From NCBI RefSeq assembly GCF_002531575.1, contig NZ_NWTI01000002.1, positions 1-64,000 on the forward strand: 64,000 nt of DNA, given 5' to 3'. The notes below the pieces were generated by a model. It was not told the origin of the DNA. It searched no databases and worked only from the letters and a program-made list of their open reading frames with translations. This DNA is from Bradyrhizobium sp. Y36 (GTDB lineage Bacteria > Pseudomonadota > Alphaproteobacteria > Rhizobiales > Xanthobacteraceae). Numbering within the stretch: position 1 is the first letter of the stretch; the number at the start of each line of letters is the position of its first letter. The position numbers were made by a program, and so were the translations under genes. Below are positions 15,793 to 24,900 of this stretch, piece after piece.

Positions 15793-16926
15793 TTACTTGG
15801 CTTGAGCTTGCGAGACGCGAGCTTGCGGGATCTGGGCTTCTGCGATCTGGGCCGGCGAGGCCGGGGCCTGCACCAGGTTGCGGAGGAGAGCTGCGGTGTC
15901 GACCGGGGCGGGCGCCTCGTCGCGCTTGAGCGAGGAGGTCTGCTCGACCGCCGGCGCCATCGGTGCGGACTGGCTCGCGCCCTGGATTGTCACCTGGCCG
16001 CGGCCGGTGACGACGCCGGTCAGCGTGCGCTTGGATTGCAGATTGAGCACGCTGACGGTGTCGCCCTCGGCGCCGCTCTCGATCGCCTTGCCGCGCGTGG
16101 TGAGGTAGAGGCCGGGCGCCTGGAAGATCACGGTCACGGCCTGGTCGCGCACCACGAAGTCGGGCTTGACGATGTCGGCGGCACGAAGCGGCGTGCCCGC
16201 GCGCATCGGCCGGCGCAGCTGCATGCCGACGCTGCGGTCGCGCGAGGCGGGCTCGCCGGTGACCTCGGCCTTCGGCCGGCGCTCCAGCGCGACGTCGGAA
16301 GCCTTCAGCGTATCGGTGCGGTCGATGTCGCGCGTCAGCACGGCCACTTCCACCGTCTCGATCGCGGTGCCGGAGAAGCGCAGCTTGGTCGGGGTCGGAT
16401 TGTTGTCGTTGGCGATCTCGAAGGCGATGTCGAAACGGCCGCTGCGGGCGTCGTAGCGGGTTCCGACCGGCTGCAGCGCGCCGGTGTTGGAGGCGTCCAG
16501 CCGCATCTCGGCGACGCCGCGGTCGAAGGTGACGGTGATGTTGGCGGCATCTCCGAGGCCGAAGCGGCGCTCGAGCGCGGCGGCAACGGCATTTTCCAGA
16601 TCCTTGTTCGCCAGCGTGCGGGCGAGGCGGGTGACCTGGACCTCCTTGATCTCGCCGGTCATCACCCCGATCACCTGCTTGGCGCGGAGCACCGACAGCA
16701 CCTGTCCGACCGTCAGCGTGCCGGTCGTGCCGAGATCGGGCGAGCGGTAGACCGGGATCAGCGCGGCCGATCCGGCATTGTCGATGAGATCGCCGACCCG
16801 CACCACGTCCGAGGTCACGGTGACGCTCGCGCGCAGCGTCGGCGAGGCGATGAAGTCGTCCGCGGCCGCCGCCGGCAGGGCCAGCGCGACAAGGGCGGAG
16901 ATCGTGGCGAGGGTGGTGCGGATCAT
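15793..16926 (-). CDS. flgA: Flagellar P-ring assembly chaperone FlgA
   Basis: A periplasmic chaperone that helps FlgI polymerise into the P-ring. A signal peptide (residues 1-22, LVALALPAAAA) is followed by SAF-like domains; the C-terminal one carries VALERRPKAEVTG, QLRRPMRAGTPLRAADIVKP and GDTVSVLNLQSKRTLTGVV, characteristic of FlgA. At 377 residues it is longer than enterobacterial FlgA (about 220), as in other alphaproteobacteria, and a Pro/Ala-rich tail follows residue 310. Starts at GTG 16935 and ATG 16932 are possible, but GAGG at about 16937-16940 is best spaced for ATG 16926. Confidence 0.92.
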   Translation of the reverse strand: MIRTTLATISALVALALPAAAADDFIASPTLRASVTVTSDVVRVGDLIDNAGSAALIPVYRSPDLGTTGTLTVGQVLSVLRAKQVIGVMTGEIKEVQVTRLARTLANKDLENAVAAALERRFGLGDAANITVTFDRGVAEMRLDASNTGALQPVGTRYDARSGRFDIAFEIANDNNPTPTKLRFSGTAIETVEVAVLTRDIDRTDTLKASDVALERRPKAEVTGEPASRDRSVGMQLRRPMRAGTPLRAADIVKPDFVVRDQAVTVIFQAPGLYLTTRGKAIESGAEGDTVSVLNLQSKRTLTGVVTGRGQVTIQGASQSAPMAPAVEQTSSLKRDEAPAPVDTAALLRNLVQAPASPAQIAEAQIPQARVSQAQAK

Positions 16927-16936
16927 CGTCATCACC

Positions 16937-17725
16937 TCAGCGGAACAGCGCCGTGGTCGATTGCATCATCTGGTCGGCGGCGCTGATCACTTTGGCGTTC
17001 ATCTCGTAGGCGCGCTGGGCGGCGATCAGGTCGCTCATCTCCGAGACGACGTCGACATTGGCCTGCTCGAGGCTGCCTTGCGTGATCTTGCCGTAGCCCT
17101 CGGAGTTCGCGGTGCCGTCCTGCGGCGGGCCGGACGAGGGGGTCTCGGTGAACTGGTTGCTGCCGACCGGCTGCAGGCCCGCCTTGTTGATGAAGCGGGT
17201 CACGCCGATCTGGCCGACGATCGAGGAGGTCGACGAGCCCGGCAGCGTCACCGAGACCTGGCCCTGCTCGCTCACCGAGATGCCGGAGGCGTTGTTCGGG
17301 ATCGTGATCGTCGGCTGCACCGGGTTGCCCTGGGCGGTGACGACGCGGCCCTGATTGTCCATCTGGAAGGTGCCGTCGCGGGTGTACTGGTAGGTGCCGT
17401 CGGGCATCAGGATCTTGAAGAAGCCTTCGCCGGACATCGCGAGGTCGAGATCGTTGCCGGTCTGCGACAGCGTGCCCTGGGTCATGCTGCGCGGCGTGCC
17501 GACGGTCTTGACGCCGCCGCCGATGTCGACGCCGACGGGCAGGATGGTGCCCTGGTCCGAGGCCTGCGCGCCGACGCGGCGCACGTGCTCGTAGATCAGG
17601 TCCTGGAACGCCGCGGTCTGCTTCTTGAAGCCGGTGGTGCGGAGGTTGGCGATGTTGTTGGAGATCACCTGAACGTTGAGTTCCTGTGCCGCCATTCCGG
17701 TCGCTGCGGTGTGAAGCGCCTGCAT
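16937..17725 (-). CDS. flgG: Flagellar distal rod protein FlgG
   Basis: A 262-residue rod protein exported by the flagellar system. The N-terminus MQALHTAATGMAAQELNVQVISNNIANLRTTGFK (in two overlapping conserved pieces) and the C-terminus ISEMSDLIAAQRAYEMNAKVI-like segment (VVSEMSDLIAAQRAYEMNA) are the classic rod/hook helices. The central domain has SGEGFFKILMPDGTYQYTRDG. Length is exactly typical for FlgG. It sits between flgF and flgA, 16 bases after flgF. Confidence 0.97.
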   Translation of the reverse strand: MQALHTAATGMAAQELNVQVISNNIANLRTTGFKKQTAAFQDLIYEHVRRVGAQASDQGTILPVGVDIGGGVKTVGTPRSMTQGTLSQTGNDLDLAMSGEGFFKILMPDGTYQYTRDGTFQMDNQGRVVTAQGNPVQPTITIPNNASGISVSEQGQVSVTLPGSSTSSIVGQIGVTRFINKAGLQPVGSNQFTETPSSGPPQDGTANSEGYGKITQGSLEQANVDVVSEMSDLIAAQRAYEMNAKVISAADQMMQSTTALFR

Positions 17726-17741
17726 GTCAGTTCTCTCCTAA

Positions 17742-18503
17742 TCAGGCCGGAACGTCGGCGAGCTTTTCGATCGCCGATTTGTGGAGGTCGCTCTGCTGCT
17801 GCAGCAGGTTGGCGATGGCGGTGTAGCTGCGCATGACCTCGACCATGCGGGTCATCTCGCCGACCGAATTCACGTTCGACTTCTCGATGTAGCCCTGCTG
17901 CACGGTGGACTTGGTGTCGGCCTGCTGGGTCGCGGAGCCGGCGCTGTAGAGGTTGGCGCCGAGCTTGGTCAGCTTGGTCGGATCGTCGAACGAGGTCATG
18001 CGGATCTTGCCGCGGATCGAGTCGGTCTTGGCGGTGCCTTCGAGCACCGTGATGGTGCCGTCGGGCGCGACGTTGATGTCGTGATCGGTCGGCTGGAAGG
18101 TGATCGGGCCGCCGGTGCCGAGCACCAGATTGCCGTCCGAGGTGACGAGCTGGCCGGTGCTGTTGAGCGAGAATTTGCCGTCGCGGGTGAACATTTCGCC
18201 GCCATTGGCCTGCACCGCGAAATAGGCGTTGCCGCTGATCGCCATGTCGAGCGGGTTCTTGGTCGGCTCCATCGGCCCCTGGCCGATGTCGCGGTAGGTG
18301 CCGCGGTCCTGCACATAGGAGACCCGGCGGTCCGCGCCGATGAAATTGTCCTCACGCGCGTTCGAGTTGAGGTACTCCTCGAACAGCGAATGATCGGCCT
18401 TGAAGCCGTTGGTGTTGGCATTGGCGACGTTGTTGGCGACGACATCCATCTGCCGTTCCAACGTCATCTGCCGTGACAAGCCGATCAGAAGCGCGTTCTG
18501 CAT
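17742..18503 (-). CDS. flgF: Flagellar proximal rod protein FlgF
   Basis: A 253-residue proximal rod protein of the FlgF/FlgG family. The N-terminal rod helix reads MQNALLIGLSRQMTLERQM followed by DVVANNVANANTNGFKAD, and the C-terminal helix MTRMVEVMRSYTAIANLLQQQ. The ATG at 18503 has GGGGAGA upstream and matches the family start; the open frame extends 43 codons further upstream without support. First gene of the leftward operon flgF-flgG-flgA-flgH. Confidence 0.95.
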   Translation of the reverse strand: MQNALLIGLSRQMTLERQMDVVANNVANANTNGFKADHSLFEEYLNSNAREDNFIGADRRVSYVQDRGTYRDIGQGPMEPTKNPLDMAISGNAYFAVQANGGEMFTRDGKFSLNSTGQLVTSDGNLVLGTGGPITFQPTDHDINVAPDGTITVLEGTAKTDSIRGKIRMTSFDDPTKLTKLGANLYSAGSATQQADTKSTVQQGYIEKSNVNSVGEMTRMVEVMRSYTAIANLLQQQSDLHKSAIEKLADVPA

Positions 18504-18882
18504 CGGATGATCTCCCCTGAGTGGGACCTGCCATTTCGCTCTCCCAAGCGCCTTGGCGGACCCCGTGAACGAGACCGCCTGGTTCTCCCAAACCGTCCGG
18601 TCTCGGGCCTCTCTCAGCGAAAGCCGTGCCAACTCTGAAAAATGAGATATTTCAACTGGTTGCCGATTTTTGGGAGGCGCGAGAGGGCGGCAGAAAGGGT
18701 CTGTTAGCCATGTTTGCCCGGCAGATTTTTCCTAGCTGAGGCCCAATCGAAAGATTCCGTTAACCATTATTACCGTAGCGTTTGCCATGAAGAGGAGCGC
18801 ATTGCGCCGGGGCATTTGTATCGCGTCACTGTCTTGAGGCTTCGCTCTTTCGACCCCTTTGAGAGATCCGGGCGCGGCGACC
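18504..18882. promoter_or_regulatory. Divergent flgF/fliL regulatory region with CtrA-type half sites
   Basis: This 380-base gap separates two flagellar operons. TTAACCAT lies at 18760-18767, 115 bases before fliL, and TTAGCCAT (one mismatch) at 18704-18711. No full TTAA-N7-TTAA pair is present. Assignment to CtrA is inferred from the same element at other flagellar operons here. Confidence 0.45.
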
Positions 18883-19383
18883 ATGGCAGAGAATGAAGCA
18901 GAAGGCGGCGCAGCCGCCGAGGGCGCGGAAGCCGCTCCGCCGAAGAACAAGCTGAAGCTCATCATCATGGCCGTCGGCCTGCTTGCCATCCTCGGCGGCG
19001 GTGCTGCGACCTGGTTCTTCTTCTTCCGTCACGGCGACGACGAGCACCATGCCGAGGCCGCCCCTCCGCCGAAGCCGCCGGCCTTCGTTGACGTCCCCGA
19101 CATGATGGTCAACCTCGCCGGCGCGCCGGGCGAGCGCGTGCAATATCTGCGTCTGAAGATCGTGCTGGAGCTGAAGGAAGAGAAGCAGATCGAGGCGATC
19201 AAGCCGACGATGCCGCGCGTCACCGACATCTTCCAGACCTATGTGCGCGAGCTGCGCCCCTCCGACCTCAACGGTTCCGCCGGCATCTTCCGCCTCAAGG
19301 AGGAGCTGACCAAGCGCGTCAACGCGGCGGTCGCCCCGATCCAGGTCAGCGCGGTGCTGTTCAAGGAAGTCGTGATCCAGTGA
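18883..19383 (+). CDS. fliL: Flagellar basal body-associated protein FliL
   Basis: A 166-residue bitopic inner-membrane protein near the stator that supports motor torque. An acidic, Ala-rich cytoplasmic N-terminus (1-27) is followed by one membrane helix (about 28-50, KLIIMAVGLLAILGGGAATWFFFF) and a periplasmic domain with the FliL signature VNLAGAPGERVQYLRLKIVLEL and the C-terminal VLFKEVVIQ. ATG 18883 is preferred over TTG 18859. First gene of fliL-fliM-DUF6468-motE, as in Caulobacter where fliL and fliM are also adjacent. Confidence 0.93.
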   Translation: MAENEAEGGAAAEGAEAAPPKNKLKLIIMAVGLLAILGGGAATWFFFFRHGDDEHHAEAAPPPKPPAFVDVPDMMVNLAGAPGERVQYLRLKIVLELKEEKQIEAIKPTMPRVTDIFQTYVRELRPSDLNGSAGIFRLKEELTKRVNAAVAPIQVSAVLFKEVVIQ

Positions 19384-19413
19384 AGACGCTGCGGAAGGGG
19401 ACGGGCTAGCGTC

Positions 19414-20616
19414 ATGGCCGGCAACGAGCAAATGGACCAGGATGCGATTGCCGCCCAATGGGAGGCGTCGCTCGATTCCGAGGATCCCGCGGAGGCCGCA
19501 AAGGCCGCTGCCGAAAACGAACTATCCGAAACCATGGCCCTGCAATGGGCGGCGATGGTCGAGGACGGCAGCCGCGACCTCGGCAGCGGCAAGAACTCAG
19601 GCGAGCGGGTGCTGTCGCAGGAGGAGATCGACAATCTCCTCGGCTTCACCGTCGGCGACGTCACGCTGGACGACCATTCCGGCATCCGCGCGATCATCGA
19701 TTCGGCGATGGTCTCCTACGAGCGTCTGCCGATGCTCGAAATCGTCTTCGACCGCCTGGTGCGGTTGATGACGACGAGCTTGCGCAATTTCACCTCCGAC
19801 AACGTCGAAGTCTCGCTCGACCGCATCACCTCGGTGCGTTTCGGCGACTACATGAACTCGATCCCGCTGCCCGCCGTCCTCACCGTCTTCAAGGCCGAGG
19901 AGTGGGAAAATTTCGGCATGGCGACGGTCGATTCCAACCTGATCTATTCGATGATCGACGTGCTGCTCGGCGGCCGCCGCGGCACCAGCCAGCTCCGCAT
20001 CGAGGGCCGGCCCTACACCACGATCGAGACCGAGCTGGTCAAGCGGCTGGTCGAGGTGGTGCTGGCCGATGCCGAGCAGGCGTTCCGGCCGCTCTCGCCG
20101 GTGACCTTCACGATCGACCGGCTCGAGACCAATCCGCGTTTCGCCGCGATCAGCCGTCCCGCCAATGCCGCGATCCTGGTGCGCCTGCGCATCGACATGG
20201 AAGACCGCGGCGGCAACGTCGAGCTGCTGCTGCCTTATGCGACCATCGAGCCGATCCGGGGCGTCCTGCTCCAGATGTTCATGGGCGAAAAGTTCGGCCG
20301 CGATCCGGTCTGGGAAGGCCATTTCGCCACCGAGATCGTGCAGGCCGAGATCGCCGTCGATGCCGTGCTCTACGAGGCCGACATCCCGCTCAAGCAGCTG
20401 ATGCGGCTCAAGGTCGGCGACACGCTGCCGCTGGACATGCGCGCGGACGCCAACGTCACCGTGCGCTGCGGCGACGTCACGCTGACCGAGGGGCGGATGG
20501 GCCGGGTCGGCGACCGCGTCGCGATCCGCGTGACGAAACCCTTGCGCAAGCCAAGTACGACACTTGCGATGTTCGAGAGGGTGGACGAGCAGAACAAGAT
20601 GATGGAGGCCCCATGA
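19414..20616 (+). CDS. fliM: Flagellar motor switch protein FliM, with N-terminal extension
   Basis: C-ring component that binds phosphorylated CheY and sets rotation direction. The body is typical (MNSIPLPAVLTVFKAEEW, GGxRGTS-type MIDVLLGGRRGTSQL, C-terminal SpoA domain from about 310). The CheY-binding motif, normally at the very N-terminus, here reads VLSQEEIDNLL at residues 66-76, behind an extra 65 residues. That extension holds two similar acidic segments, AIAAQWEASLDSED (11-24) and TMALQWAAMVEDGS (40-53). Total length is 400 residues. The ATG overlaps nothing upstream and lies 30 bases after fliL. Confidence 0.95.
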   Translation: MAGNEQMDQDAIAAQWEASLDSEDPAEAAKAAAENELSETMALQWAAMVEDGSRDLGSGKNSGERVLSQEEIDNLLGFTVGDVTLDDHSGIRAIIDSAMVSYERLPMLEIVFDRLVRLMTTSLRNFTSDNVEVSLDRITSVRFGDYMNSIPLPAVLTVFKAEEWENFGMATVDSNLIYSMIDVLLGGRRGTSQLRIEGRPYTTIETELVKRLVEVVLADAEQAFRPLSPVTFTIDRLETNPRFAAISRPANAAILVRLRIDMEDRGGNVELLLPYATIEPIRGVLLQMFMGEKFGRDPVWEGHFATEIVQAEIAVDAVLYEADIPLKQLMRLKVGDTLPLDMRADANVTVRCGDVTLTEGRMGRVGDRVAIRVTKPLRKPSTTLAMFERVDEQNKMMEAP

Positions 20617-21059
20617 ACCACTCCCTGGGAATGGCGATCGAGACGCTGGTGGCTATCCTGTTGATGCTGACGATCGTCTATTGCGTCATGCTCAACAAGC
20701 GCCTGACGCGGCTGAAGGCGGACGAGCATTCGCTGAAGGCGGTGATCGGCGAGCTGATCACCGCAACCGAGATAGCCGAGCGCGCGATCGGCGGCCTGAA
20801 GCTGGCCGTGCGCGACGTCAACGAGAATCTCGGCAGCCAGCTCGCCGCGGCGACGCAGATGTCGGACCAGCTCTACAAGCAGCTCGGCGAAGCCGACAAC
20901 GTGGTGCGGCGCCTGTCCAAGATCGCGATCGCCGCGCGCCCCGTCACCAATCCGGAGATGGCTGCCGCGCCCGCACCGAAGCCGTCGACCGCGAAGGCGG
21001 TGGCGGCTGCGGCCGAAGCCTTCTCCGAGCGCCGACGATCCAACGGCCTTGCCGCGTGA
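20613..21059 (+). CDS. DUF6468-type flagellar membrane protein
   Basis: A 148-residue bitopic protein. One membrane helix at residues about 5-27 (LGMAIETLVAILLMLTIVYCVML) is followed by a cytoplasmic helical region (LTRLKADEHSLKAVIGELITATEIAERAIGGLK) and an Ala/Pro-rich tail. The ATG overlaps the fliM stop codon by four bases (ATGA), so it is translationally coupled. It occupies the place after fliM where alphaproteobacteria carry a conserved protein of unknown function. By architecture it recalls the Caulobacter flagellar-positioning protein PflI, but this is only a guess. Confidence 0.75.
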   Translation: MNHSLGMAIETLVAILLMLTIVYCVMLNKRLTRLKADEHSLKAVIGELITATEIAERAIGGLKLAVRDVNENLGSQLAAATQMSDQLYKQLGEADNVVRRLSKIAIAARPVTNPEMAAAPAPKPSTAKAVAAAAEAFSERRRSNGLAA

Positions 21060-21068
21060 AGTGAGGAT

Positions 21069-21836
21069 ATGAAATCCTTCCGTAACATCCGCGTCATTCC
21101 GGTCGTCCTGGTTGCCGTCGCCGGCCTCGCCACGCTGAAGGTGGCGGGCCTCGTGATCAATGGCGGCTATGTCTTCGACTACAAGCCGAACCAGACCAAG
21201 AAATCCTGGGCGCAGGAAAATCTGAACTTCCCGACCGGCCGCGAGGAGCCGGAGATCATCACCGGCTCGACCCATGGCGCGCCGAAGGAGGCGCCCAAGC
21301 CCGCCGCGCCCGAGACCAAGCCCGAGGGCGGCACCCCCGTCAAAATCGAGGAAGGCCAGCCGCAGGTCTCGGCCTCCGAGCGCGCGATCCTCGAGCGGTT
21401 GCAGGCGCGCCGCCAGGAGATCGAGGCCCGCCAGCGCGAGATCGACATCCGCGAGAGCCTGCTCAAATCGGCCGAGAAGCGCATCGAAGGCAAGGTCGAG
21501 GAGATGAAGGCGGTGGAAACCCGCATCACCGCGACGCAGGCCGAGCAGAAGGCCGCCGAAGCCCAGCGCATGAAGGGCCTCGTGACCATGTACGAGGGCA
21601 TGAAGCCGAAGGACGCCGCACGGGTGTTCGACCGGCTGGAGATGGGCGTGCTGATCGAGATCGCCTCGGCGATCGCGCCGCGAAAGATGTCGGACATCAT
21701 GGGCCTGATGTCGCCGGAAGCGGCCGAGAAGCTGACCGTCGAGATGGCCCGCCGTGCCAATGGCGGCGGCGAACAGTCGGCCTCGGCCGGCGATCTGCCC
21801 AAGATCGACGGCAAGCCGACGCAAAAGCCGAATTGA
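21069..21836 (+). CDS. motE: MotE-family motility chaperone
   Basis: A 255-residue protein with an N-terminal membrane anchor or signal (residues 8-28), a disordered Pro/Glu-rich linker, a long coiled coil (about 100-175, SERAILERLQARRQEIEARQ and following heptads) and a C-terminal MgtE_N-like domain (MYEGMKPKDAARVFDRLE...IASAIAPRKMSDIMGLMSPEAAEKLT). In Sinorhizobium MotE is a periplasmic chaperone for the motility protein MotC. GAGG lies just before the ATG. The next gene encodes a very large periplasmic protein that could be its client. Confidence 0.85.
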   Translation: MKSFRNIRVIPVVLVAVAGLATLKVAGLVINGGYVFDYKPNQTKKSWAQENLNFPTGREEPEIITGSTHGAPKEAPKPAAPETKPEGGTPVKIEEGQPQVSASERAILERLQARRQEIEARQREIDIRESLLKSAEKRIEGKVEEMKAVETRITATQAEQKAAEAQRMKGLVTMYEGMKPKDAARVFDRLEMGVLIEIASAIAPRKMSDIMGLMSPEAAEKLTVEMARRANGGGEQSASAGDLPKIDGKPTQKPN

Positions 21837-21930
21837 GGGCTCATACTTAAGAAGTCCTTAATTGGCAAAACCTTACAGTCGAGGGCAGGGGCCGGCATCA
21901 GTGCCGCCGTGCACCGTCGAAACGGAAGAC

Positions 21931-24900
21931 ATGCTGCCAATGGCGCAGAAGGCTGCCGATGGATTGTGGTCGCGAGCCCGCGCTTTGGCGCCGGGGCTGT
22001 CGCGTCATGTCCGCGCGGCGAGCGTGCTGGCGGTCTGCGTGCTGATCGGCCTCGGCGCACCCAGCCGCGCGGCTGATCCCGTCAGGGGCGAGGCGACCTT
22101 TTCGGCCGGCGGCGGCTTTGCCCGTCTCGTCATCAAGCTCGGCGAGGACGTGCCTTCCGAGGTGACGACCGCGGGCTCCATCCTCATCATCCGCTTCGAC
22201 CGGCCCGTCGACGTTCCCGTCGACCGCGTGCCGGAAGGCGCGCCCGATTACGTCAATTCAGCGCGCCGCGATCCCGATGGTGGCGCCATCCGCCTGTCGC
22301 TGGCGCGGCGCGTCACCGTCAACACCATGAACGCCGGCGAGCGCACCTTCGTCGACCTCCTGCCCGAGGGCTGGAAGGGGGCGCCGCCGAGCCTGCCCAT
22401 GGACGTGGTCAAGGAGCTCGCCGAGCGCGCCCGCGTGGCCGAGCGCGCGCTGCGCGCCCAGCGCGCCGCGGCGGAGAGCAAGAAGCGTCCGCAGATCCGC
22501 GTGCGTGCCTCGGTGCAGCCGACCTTCGTGCGCTTCGTGTTCGAGATGCCCGACGGCGTCGGTGTGTCCTCCGTGCTGAACGAGCAGAAGCTCACGCTCG
22601 CCTTCAACGCCAACCTCAATTTCGATCTCGCCGACGCGGTCGTCGCCGCGCCGCCCAACGTCGCCTCGATCAAGCAGAAGGCCGACATCGACCAGACCAA
22701 CGTCGAGATCGCGCTGATCGGCGATTCCGACGTGCATTCGTTCCGCGACGAGAAGAACTACGTCGTCGACGTCTCCTTCCAGCCCGACCGGGGCAAGGCC
22801 GCCGCGACGCCCGAGGCGGCGATCGCGCAGATGAAGCCCGCAGGTCACGGACCGGCGCCGGCTCCCGAGAAGCCCGCGGCCGAGAAGCCGAAGGACGCCC
22901 ATCGCGACATCACGCCGCCGACATCCGAGACGATCGCGCGCGAAGCCAAGATCGAGGTGAAGCCCGACGCCAAGCCCGAGGTGAAGCCCGAGGTGAAGCC
23001 GGAAGCACCCGCCGCGATGCCGTCCGCGGAAGCGCCGAAGCCGGCGCCGGCGCCCGCGACTGAGGCTGCGCACGGTGCGGAAGCGCCCAAAGAAGCTCCC
23101 AAGGACGTTGCCAAGGACGTTGCCAAGGACGTTCCGAAGGAAGCTGCGAAACCGGCGCCTGCCGAGGCTTCGGCCGCACCGGCCAAGCCCGCGCCTGCCG
23201 ACGAGGCCGCGAAGGAGCCGGTCAAGGAAGCTCCCAAAGAAGCCCCCAAGCCTGCGCCGCAGCCGACCATCGCCAGCGTCGATGCGCGCCGTGACAGCGA
23301 TGGCTTGCGCGTGACGTTCCCGATCCAGGTCACGACGCCTGCGGCGTCGTTCCGCCGCGGCGATACGGTGTGGCTGGTGTTCGATACGCCGAAGCCGATT
23401 GACGTCGAGGCGATCCGCACCAGGGGCGGCGCGATGATCGGCGAGGTCGGCCGCATCCCGCTCGACAAGGGGCAGGCGGTGCGCATCCGTCTCACCCGCC
23501 CGCTGGTTTACTCGCTGGCGAGCGAGGAGGTCGGCAAGGAAACCAACTGGCTCCTCACGCTGGCGGACAAGATCCAGACGACGCCGCTGCCGTTGATGAT
23601 GTCGCGCAACATCACCGACCCCGCGCTCGCCAACATCGCGATCCCCTTCGCCAATCCGGGCCAGCTGCACAAGCTCACCGATCCTGATGCCGGCGACACG
23701 CTCTATGTCGTCACCGCGCAGCGGCCGGTGCGCGGCTTCATCAAGCGGCAGGACCTCGTCGATCTCTCGCTGCTGGAATCCGCGCACGGCATCGCGATCC
23801 GGCCGAACTCGGACGAGATCGGCGTCGAGGTCGGCCTCGACAAGGTGATCCTCGGCAAGAAGGGCGGACTGACGCTGTCGCCGGTCGACATCTCGGCCGA
23901 GCGGGCGCCGACCGCGGTACGGCCGGTCTTCAGCCCGGAAGGCTGGCGCAAGGGCCAGTCGGAAAACTTCATGGCGCGTCAGAGTGATCTGATCACGGCC
24001 ATCTCCAACGTCGAGCCGGCGCTGCGCTCGCTGCCGCGGCTCGATCTCGCGCAGTTCTACATGTCGCGCGCGATGTATCACGAGGCCAAGGCCGTCACCG
24101 AGCTGATGTTGAGCGATCCGCTCAACAAGGAGGAGAGCGGCGCGCTGATCATGCATGCGATCGCCAGCATCCTGATCGGCCGGCCGTCGCAGGGCCTGAA
24201 GGACCTCGCCAATCCCGTGATCGGCAACAGCCACGATTCCCAGCTCTGGAAGGCGCTCGCCTATGCGCGCCAGGGCAAATGGGCGGACGCGCGCGAGAAG
24301 TTCAAGAACGTCGAATTCGCCATCGCCTCGCTGCCGCTCGACATCCAGCGCATCGTGACGATGGACGCGATGCGCGCCTCGCTCGAGGTCAAGGACTATG
24401 CCGGCGCCTCCAAGCGCCGCAGCGAGCTCGAAGTGGTCGGCGTCTCGCCCGAGGCTGCGCCCGGCTTCGCCGTGCTGCGCGGCCGGCTCGCCGAGGCGCT
24501 CGGCCACGACAAGGACGCGCTCGACGACTACAAGTTCGCAGCCGCTTCGGCCGATCGGCCGGCCGCGGCCGAGGCCAAGCAGCTCGAGGTCGCGCTGCGG
24601 CAGAAGCGCGACGAGATCGGCAAGGAAGACGCGCTGCGCGAGCTCGAGACCCTGTCCATGACCTGGCGCGGCGACTCGATCGAGGTCAAGACGCTCCAGA
24701 TGCTGTCGCGGATGTATGCCGACAGCGGGCGCTACCGCGACGCGCTCACCGCGGCGCGCACCGCGACGAGGCTTCAGCCCAACGCGGAAGCCTCGCGTCA
24801 GGCGCAGGATCTCGCCTCCGAGCTGTTCACGCAGATTTTCCTGGGACCGAAGGGCGACGAGCTGCCGCCGGTCGAGGCGCTCGGGATGTTCTACGAATTC

